A DNA stretch of 64,000 nucleotides. Source: Candidatus Cloacimonadota bacterium. Its GTDB lineage: Bacteria; Cloacimonadota; Cloacimonadia; JGIOTU-2. Each line of letters opens with the position of its first letter. Positions within the stretch are counted from its first letter, which is position 1. Of this stretch, positions 58,865-64,000 are shown piece after piece. The position numbers were made by a program, and so were the translations under genes. The stretch is taken from contig JAFGDR010000031.1 in assembly GCA_016932035.1 (NCBI GenBank), positions 121,984-185,983 of the forward strand, given 5' to 3'. The notes beneath the pieces were generated by a model that saw nothing but the letters and a program-made list of their open reading frames with translations, did no database searches and was not told the origin of the DNA.

Positions 58865-60366
58865 TATTATCACAGTTTATTTTCGTTCCACTCCTTGCTG
58901 CGTTTCTGATTGTTCTTTTTGCTCGTAGAAAAGAAAATATTGCTGCTGTCTTTACTCTTGCTGCCACTGCGTGGATATTGATTGTTGCCTTTGTTGCGTT
59001 CTTCAAGCTTCCTGCTAACGGAGGTATGATCCTCAATAATACAAGCGGCTGGAAGATACCTTTTACTATTGCTTTGATCCTGGATAATCTTTCTGCATTT
59101 ATGCTTATCGTTGTGAATCTTGTTGCATTTCTCTCTGCTTTTTATGCGATCCAGTACATCAATCACTTTAACGGGAAATGGAATTTCTTTGCACTCTTTA
59201 TGCTCATGGTAACAGGCATGAATGGTGTGATCCTCAGCGGAGACTTCTTCAATCTCTATGTATTTATGGAAATCTCACTCTACTCTGCATATGCCCTTGT
59301 TGCATTTGGAACAGAGTCTGAGGAATTGGAAGCAGCATTCAAATATGCCACCATGGGCGCGATCACCTCGACAATGATTCTCTTTGGTATCGGCATATTA
59401 TATAGCTATACCTCTACGTTGACCATGGCTGATGTTGGTCTCCACTTAAGAAGTGTAGGGACTCCGAAGCTCATCTTCCTCGTATACGGATTATTTATTG
59501 CTGGTTTTGGTTTAAAGACAGCGCTTGTACCGTTCCATGCATGGCTGCCTGATGCTCATCCATCAGCTCCTGCCCCTATCTCTGCGATGCTTTCCGGCGT
59601 GTTGATAAAAACTCTGGGTGTCTATGCAATCGTACGAATATTTTTCAATGTATTTGGTGCACCAACCGTTGTGCTTCAGATACTGATGTTACTGGGTGTT
59701 CTATCAATAGTTATAGGAGGATTCCTCTCTGTTGTGCAATGGGATTTTAAACGATTGCTTGGATTCAGCAGTATCAGTCAGATTGGTTATGTTATAATTG
59801 GTTTTGCATTGGGAACTCCTCTTGGAATACTCGGCGGTGTGCTACATTTATTCTATCATGCAATCTTCAAATCCTTGCTCTTTTTGGATAGTGGTTCGGT
59901 CGAATATGCAACAGGTACCCGAGATCTCAGACAGCTTGGTGGGTTGTCAAAAGAGATGAAAGTCACGTCATCAACAACAATGATCGGCACGCTTTCAATC
60001 TCAGGAATTCCTCCATTTAATGGATTCTTCAGCAAACTGATAATCATCATTGCATGTATCGCAGCAGGTCAGGTCATTATTGGTATTATTGCCGCTTTAG
60101 TGAGTATTGTAACTCTTGCTTATTTCCTAAAAGTGCAGAAGCATGCATTCTATGGCAAGAAGGGTTCTGCAAAGGTTCTGGAAAAAGTTCCTTTTGCTAT
60201 GAAAACTGCGATGATCATCCTCGCTGCCCTGTGCCTTATCAGCTCTGCTGTTATGATCCCTTCGATAAGAAAAAATTATCTCAATCCCATAGTGGATACC
60301 GTTATGGGAAAGACTTCATATATCGACAAAGTCGAGCCCTATCTTGATAATGGGAGTGTCAAATGA
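58861..60366 (+). CDS. mrpD: MrpD/MbhH-like antiporter subunit
   Basis: A 501-residue protein with about 14 helices of the NuoN/MrpD family. Signature elements are FMEISLYSAYALVAFGTE with a conserved Glu (about residue 138), TALVPFHAWLPDAHPSAPAPISAMLSGVLIKTLGVY (about 220-255), and FHAIFKSLLFLDSGSVEYATGTRDLRQLGGLSKEM (about 330-364). It is a second complete antiporter-type channel in the operon besides the gene at 55706. Pyrococcus Mbh has only one such subunit, while Mrp antiporters have two. Genes on both sides overlap it by 4 bases. Confidence 0.9.
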   Translation: MILSQFIFVPLLAAFLIVLFARRKENIAAVFTLAATAWILIVAFVAFFKLPANGGMILNNTSGWKIPFTIALILDNLSAFMLIVVNLVAFLSAFYAIQYINHFNGKWNFFALFMLMVTGMNGVILSGDFFNLYVFMEISLYSAYALVAFGTESEELEAAFKYATMGAITSTMILFGIGILYSYTSTLTMADVGLHLRSVGTPKLIFLVYGLFIAGFGLKTALVPFHAWLPDAHPSAPAPISAMLSGVLIKTLGVYAIVRIFFNVFGAPTVVLQILMLLGVLSIVIGGFLSVVQWDFKRLLGFSSISQIGYVIIGFALGTPLGILGGVLHLFYHAIFKSLLFLDSGSVEYATGTRDLRQLGGLSKEMKVTSSTTMIGTLSISGIPPFNGFFSKLIIIIACIAAGQVIIGIIAALVSIVTLAYFLKVQKHAFYGKKGSAKVLEKVPFAMKTAMIILAALCLISSAVMIPSIRKNYLNPIVDTVMGKTSYIDKVEPYLDNGSVK

Positions 60367-60866
60367 AGGTAGAAACAAAAAGCAGGATCGTTGTCTTTAT
60401 TCTTTCGATTTTAGTTTGGATATTGATAACAATGGTCTTCAGTATTCCATCCCTGGTTGTGGGTATAGTAATGGCATTGCTTACCGCGATATTTGCCGGT
60501 GAGATGCTCATCATTACTGAACGAAAATTTCGTTTGAAAAGAGTTTGGTATACACTTGAATACCTGGTGAAATTCTTTTGGGAGTTGATCAAGGCAAATT
60601 TCCACGTTGCATACATTGTTATTCATCCTCTTCTTCCGATTAAGCCAGGTATTGTAAAGGTGAAAACAAAGTTAAAAAGAGACTCTGCACTCACCATGCT
60701 TGCCAACTCGATTACCTTAACTCCCGGAACACTAACGGTAGATATCGATGTTGATGATCAGGTTCTGTATGTTCATTGGATCGATGTCAAATCTACCGAT
60801 ATAGAGCAGACGACAAAAGATGTGGGTGGTCGTTTTGAAAAACTACTCGAGGAGATATTTGAATGA
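60363..60866 (+). CDS. mrpE: MrpE/MbhA-like subunit
   Basis: A 167-residue protein with two or three N-terminal helices (about residues 8-48) followed by a cytoplasmic domain. The family motif ANFHVAYIVIHPLLPIKPGIVKVKTKLKRDSALTMLANSITLTPGTLTVDID (about 79-130) is clear, with the nearly invariant LTPGT. MrpE is needed for assembly of Mrp antiporters. Four-base overlaps on both sides show strict translational coupling. Confidence 0.9.
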   Translation: MKVETKSRIVVFILSILVWILITMVFSIPSLVVGIVMALLTAIFAGEMLIITERKFRLKRVWYTLEYLVKFFWELIKANFHVAYIVIHPLLPIKPGIVKVKTKLKRDSALTMLANSITLTPGTLTVDIDVDDQVLYVHWIDVKSTDIEQTTKDVGGRFEKLLEEIFE

Positions 60867-61204
60867 GAGTTTTTAGATGGTTTATCGGTTTACTTATAAT
60901 AGGTGCATTCTTTGTTATAAATTTTGTAGTATTTCCAGAGATTCCCTTTAACTATAAGCTGATCAATGTACTTCTTTTCTGTTCGCTGTTCATACTAATC
61001 CGTGTGGTGAAAGGACCGTCGGTGGCAGACCGTATCGTAGCGATTGATATTCTGGGTATTTTGATCATTGGAATCTGTGCGATCCTGGCAATTGCCCTTG
61101 AGCGTTCATATTTTATAGACATCGGTATTGCATGGGGTCTTCAAAGCTTTATTGGAGCCATGGCTCTTGCAAAGTTCTTAGAAGGGAGGTCCCTCGATGC
61201 ATGA
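60863..61204 (+). CDS. mrpF: MrpF/MbhB-like subunit
   Basis: A 113-residue protein with three membrane helices. The typical block RVVKGPSVADRIVAIDILGILIIGICAILAI (about residues 47-77) contains the conserved Asp-Arg and Asp residues of MrpF. YFIDIGIAWGLQSFIGAMALAKFLEGR closes the protein. It overlaps mrpE by 4 bases and mrpG by 8 bases. Confidence 0.9.
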   Translation: MRVFRWFIGLLIIGAFFVINFVVFPEIPFNYKLINVLLFCSLFILIRVVKGPSVADRIVAIDILGILIIGICAILAIALERSYFIDIGIAWGLQSFIGAMALAKFLEGRSLDA

Positions 61205-61556
61205 TCTTGCAATCAATCAGATAATTGGTTATATTATTATTTGCGGTGGTATTTTGTTCGATCTTTTTGGGGTACTGGGTCTGGTTCGTCTTCCTGATGT
61301 GTATAACAGGCTTCAGGCTGCAACGAAAAGCGTTACCTTCGGCTCTGCTGGAATTCTTATTGGTGTATTGGTATATTCAGGATTTACTGCAATGGGATTT
61401 AAAGCGCTTCTCTGTGCAATCTTTATACTTCTTACATCGCCTGTTTCTGCCCATGCTATTGCCAAAGCAGCTCATAAAGCAGGGATCAAAATGACTGATA
61501 AGACAATCATCGACCTGTATCGTCAGGATAAAGACAAGAATGAGGAACAGAAATGA
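61197..61556 (+). CDS. mrpG: MrpG/MbhC-like subunit
   Basis: A 119-residue protein with three helices. The MrpG signature DLFGVLGLVRLPDVYNRLQAATKSVTFG (about residues 22-49) is well preserved, followed by LTSPVSAHAIAKAAHKAG (about 79-96). The basic, charged C-terminus is cytoplasmic. It overlaps both neighbours and completes the antiporter set B-G. Together with the genes at 55706 and 57537 all seven Mrp functions are represented. Confidence 0.9.
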   Translation: MHDLAINQIIGYIIICGGILFDLFGVLGLVRLPDVYNRLQAATKSVTFGSAGILIGVLVYSGFTAMGFKALLCAIFILLTSPVSAHAIAKAAHKAGIKMTDKTIIDLYRQDKDKNEEQK

Positions 61557-62164
61557 TTATTCCAAAACTTCGAGAATTAGGCGAAGCAATCGTCTCACTT
61601 TTTTCTAAACCAATCACAAGCAAATATCCTTTTACAAAAAAACCCTATGAACCCGTTAAGCAGTTCAAAGGTAATCCAATATATAATGAAGATGAATGCG
61701 TTGGATGCGGAGCTTGCGCCCAGGTATGCCCTGCCGGTGCAATCAAAATGATCGACGAACCTGAAGAAGGCAAACGCATTATGCAGGTGAGTTATACGAA
61801 TTGTATTCGATGTGGGCAATGTGAAGAACACTGTATTACTAAAAAGGGAATAAAGCTCTCTAATGAATATATAACAGCTACTTTCAGTCCTGCGTGGGAA
61901 GCCGATATGATGAGTATTGAGAAGAAACTCATTGTCTGCCCGATCTGTGGAACAAAAATCGCAACTGAAGATCACATGAACTGGCTTATTGAAAAGATGG
62001 GTCCAAAAGCGTATGGAAATCCAAATCTTCTTGCTTTCATTCAACTTCGCTATCAGGATCTTCCGGAAGCGCACATAAAGAAAGATAAAATCAGAAGAGA
62101 AGATTATTATAAGTTAATGTGTCCACGCTGTAGGCACCAGGTTGTTGTCGAAGATGCTTTCTGA
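61553..62164 (+). CDS. NuoI/MbhN-like ferredoxin subunit
   Basis: A 203-residue hydrogenase subunit with two 4Fe-4S sites: CVGCGACAQVCPAGAI (about residues 46-61) and CIRCGQCEEHCITKKGI (about 83-99, with Ile replacing the usual Pro). The C-terminal 70 residues add a CPICGTKI pair and a CPRCRHQVV pair, which look like a zinc-ribbon or rubredoxin-type site not present in classical NuoI. It should relay electrons from ferredoxin or from the HydB-like module to the small subunit. The start overlaps mrpG by 4 bases, and the protease gene starts inside its last codons. Confidence 0.85.
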   Translation: MIIPKLRELGEAIVSLFSKPITSKYPFTKKPYEPVKQFKGNPIYNEDECVGCGACAQVCPAGAIKMIDEPEEGKRIMQVSYTNCIRCGQCEEHCITKKGIKLSNEYITATFSPAWEADMMSIEKKLIVCPICGTKIATEDHMNWLIEKMGPKAYGNPNLLAFIQLRYQDLPEAHIKKDKIRREDYYKLMCPRCRHQVVVEDAF

Positions 62165-62635
62165 TGAGTTGAAAAATCTATTTTCTTCAATCAAAAATAA
62201 AAATACCCTTTGCGTAGGGCTGGGAAATTATCAACGCGGCGATGATGCTGTGGGACTCTATATTGTCGACAATCTGCAGAAGAAATGTAAAAAAAAAAAC
62301 TTACATATCTGATCGCAGAAACAACTCCTGAGAATTATTTGAATATCCTTACATCAACTGGTCTCGATACAATTATCTTTTTCGATGCATGCAGATTCTC
62401 CCAAAGAGAAGGTGATGTGAAGATATTAGATGAAGAAGAGATCAGTACATTTGCTACATCAACTCATACAAGCTCACATGGATTGATAATATCATATATA
62501 CATAAATTTTCAAAAGCAGTGATTTATGTTATCGGAATCTGTATTGTAAAATCTTCACACTCTCAAAATATGTCAGAGAATGTAAAAAAAAGTGCCGATG
62601 AACTTATAGGTTTAATACAACATGCAGTATGCTGA
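62154..62635 (+). CDS. Hydrogenase maturation protease, frameshifted at an A11 tract
   Basis: The frame from the ATG at 62154 encodes LCVGLGNYQRGDDAVGLYIVDNL, the HycI/HyaD maturation-protease start with the nickel-ligand Asp, but stops at TGA 62310-62312. The rest of the protein is in another frame: YLIAETTPENYLNIL, then TIIFFDACRFSQREGD and STHTSSHGL with the conserved Asp and His, ending at 62635. The switch occurs at eleven consecutive A (62289-62299). One extra A gives a normal 160-residue enzyme. The large subunit of this operon carries a C-terminal extension that needs such a protease. Transcriptional slippage, a sequencing error or a recent mutation are possible explanations. hypF starts 14 bases before its end. 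Confidence 0.8.
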
Positions 62636-64000
62636 GATAATCCTAACCGGCATTGTTCAGGGCGTTGGATTCCGTCCTTTCGTAAAAAGGACAGCATTGA
62701 AGCACAATATTAAAGGATTTGTTGAAAACAGGGAATTCGGAGTGAAGATCATATCTCAGGCTTCAAAAAATACGATACAAAAATTTCTTGATGACCTATT
62801 GAACGCTGCTCCGGACGTTTCTACGATACTTACCCATTCGATAACATTTGGTGAAACCGAAGATGTATTTAACACATTTGATATTTCTCCCAGCAAGAAA
62901 AAGGGTGAGGTATCAGCACTTATTCCACCGGATATTGCAACATGCGAGGTTTGCGCGCAGGAGATTCTTGATAAGAATGACAGGCATTATCAGTACCCAT
63001 TTACTAATTGCACGAATTGCGGTCCACGATTTTCGATCATACAAGCCATTCCTTATGATAGAAAAAACACAACCATGAAGAAATTCGTTATGTGTGATCA
63101 CTGCAACAGGGAGTATACAACCGTTACAGATAGACGTTTTCACGCACAGCCCAATGCCTGTCCAAAATGCGGTCCCGAGCTTAGACTGATAGAGATCATC
63201 GATGATGAACAAACAATCATTGCTCAAAGAGAGCAGGCACTGGATAAAACAATATCGTTATTACAATCGGGCGAAATCGTTGCAATAAAAGGAATTGGAG
63301 GTTATCACCTTGTTTGCACTACTTTACAGCAAGAGACAGTTGATAAGTTGAGAAAGCGCAAGTACAGACCAAATAAACCATTTGCACTCATGGCACGGGA
63401 TATCGAGACGGTTAAAGAATACTGTATGGTAAGCGAAGCCGAAGAACGAATGCTGACCGGTCAACAGAAACCGATCGTGTTACTCAAGAAAAAAAATGAA
63501 CAGCTTGAACATGTTGCTCCCGGTGTGAAGGATCAGGGTTTTATGCTTCCGTACACACCTCTTCATTATCTTCTTTTTAAGCATTTTCGAATCCTTATCT
63601 TTACAAGCGGGAACATTTCAGAAGAAGCGCTGGAAAACAAAGACGATAGTGCATATGAGAGACTTTTTCATATAACACCTTATTACCTTTCATACAATAG
63701 AGAAATATTCAACAGGATCGATGACTCGATCGTAACCTTTGCACATGATCAGAATATATTGATACGAAAAGCTCGTGGATTTATACCAAAACCGATCAAT
63801 ATAGAAAAGAGATTCGGCAAACCGCAGATATTTGCTGCAGGTGCTGATATGAAGGGTTCGTTTGGGCTAACAAAAGAGAATATATTTCTTGGCAGCCAGT
63901 ACTTAGGTGATCTTGAATTCTCTTCAAATCATACTTTTTACAAAGAATCTCTTCAATATTTTAAATCGATTTTTGAGATGAATCCACAGGTTGTTGTTGC
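62622..64000 (+). CDS. hypF: Hydrogenase maturation factor HypF, partial
   Basis: The first 459 residues of the carbamoyltransferase that makes the cyanide ligands of the [NiFe] site. The acylphosphatase domain starts with ILTGIVQGVGFRPFVKR (residues 7-23). The zinc-finger domain has CEVC, CTNCGPRFSII, CDHCNREY and CPKCGPEL in order (about 108-185). The YrdC-like domain contains GEIVAIKGIGGYHLVC (about 214) and RKRKYRPNKPFALMARD, and the Kae1-like domain begins near AAGADMKGSFGL. The gene runs off the right edge. The ATG at 62622 overlaps the maturation-protease gene by 14 bases, so other hyp genes may follow outside the window. Confidence 0.95.
   Translation, partial: MQYAEIILTGIVQGVGFRPFVKRTALKHNIKGFVENREFGVKIISQASKNTIQKFLDDLLNAAPDVSTILTHSITFGETEDVFNTFDISPSKKKGEVSALIPPDIATCEVCAQEILDKNDRHYQYPFTNCTNCGPRFSIIQAIPYDRKNTTMKKFVMCDHCNREYTTVTDRRFHAQPNACPKCGPELRLIEIIDDEQTIIAQREQALDKTISLLQSGEIVAIKGIGGYHLVCTTLQQETVDKLRKRKYRPNKPFALMARDIETVKEYCMVSEAEERMLTGQQKPIVLLKKKNEQLEHVAPGVKDQGFMLPYTPLHYLLFKHFRILIFTSGNISEEALENKDDSAYERLFHITPYYLSYNREIFNRIDDSIVTFAHDQNILIRKARGFIPKPINIEKRFGKPQIFAAGADMKGSFGLTKENIFLGSQYLGDLEFSSNHTFYKESLQYFKSIFEMNPQVVV

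Overview
The window is a 64 kb piece of an AT-rich chromosome from a Gram-negative, strictly anaerobic bacterium. The outer-membrane evidence is a TolC/RND pump, several signal-peptide beta-barrels and lipoproteins. The anaerobic evidence is a [NiFe] group 4 hydrogenase, a K+-dependent membrane pyrophosphatase, FeoAB, many 4Fe-4S proteins and no visible oxygen respiration. Gene content would suit an uncultured FCB-type lineage such as Cloacimonadota, but that placement is inference. I see no insertion sequence, phage, CRISPR array or rRNA; one tRNA (Leu, CAG) is present.

Layout. 1-1.6 kb: two unrecognised, very AT-rich genes. 1.6-4.1 kb (minus): an operon of PtsN-type EIIA, CPA2 cation/proton antiporter, PII-like protein and HPP membrane protein. 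4.2-14.3 kb: lipoprotein, PAP2 phosphatase, MutY-like glycosylase, HemW, signal peptidase, acyl-CoA ligase, site-2 protease, ScpA, and an ECF sigma / anti-sigma / Spy-like stress operon. 14.5-22.6 kb: acyl-CoA ligase, then a unit headed by a sigma-54 promoter with an NtrC-type enhancer. It encodes two small exported proteins, a beta-barrel, a histidine kinase and its sigma-54 activator, followed by NapH-like and exported ferredoxin genes. 22.6-29.8 kb (minus): an HD phosphohydrolase and a TetR-TolC-adaptor-RND efflux operon. 29.9-47.6 kb: acidic-tailed membrane protein, aldolase, outer-membrane proteins, GAPDH, a Fur-feoAB operon, TyrS, tRNA-Leu, PyrE, FtcD, endonuclease IV, a saccharopine-dehydrogenase-like enzyme, a hydrolase and a stop-interrupted NapH-like gene. 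47.7-49.9 kb: hppA.

50.2-64 kb is one plus-strand unit of at least 18 tightly packed genes. It starts with two sulfhydrogenase-type subunits (4Fe-4S protein and FAD/NAD(P)-binding flavoprotein). Next come a polyferredoxin, an Mbh/Ech-like hydrogenase core (proton-channel subunit, small subunit, NuoC-like, large subunit with both CxxC nickel motifs), a near-complete Mrp antiporter set, a second ferredoxin, a frameshifted maturation protease and the start of hypF. Together these suggest a membrane hydrogenase coupling H2 turnover, and possibly NAD(P)H, to Na+/H+ translocation. With the pyrophosphatase and the antiporter this points to ion-gradient energetics, possibly sodium-based.

Most transcription units are preceded by a correctly oriented TTGACA hexamer but lack a clear TATAAT. 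The most notable observations are the hydrogenase assembly, the self-contained sigma-54 circuit, the frameshift in an A11 tract of the protease, and the in-frame TAA in the NapH-like gene.
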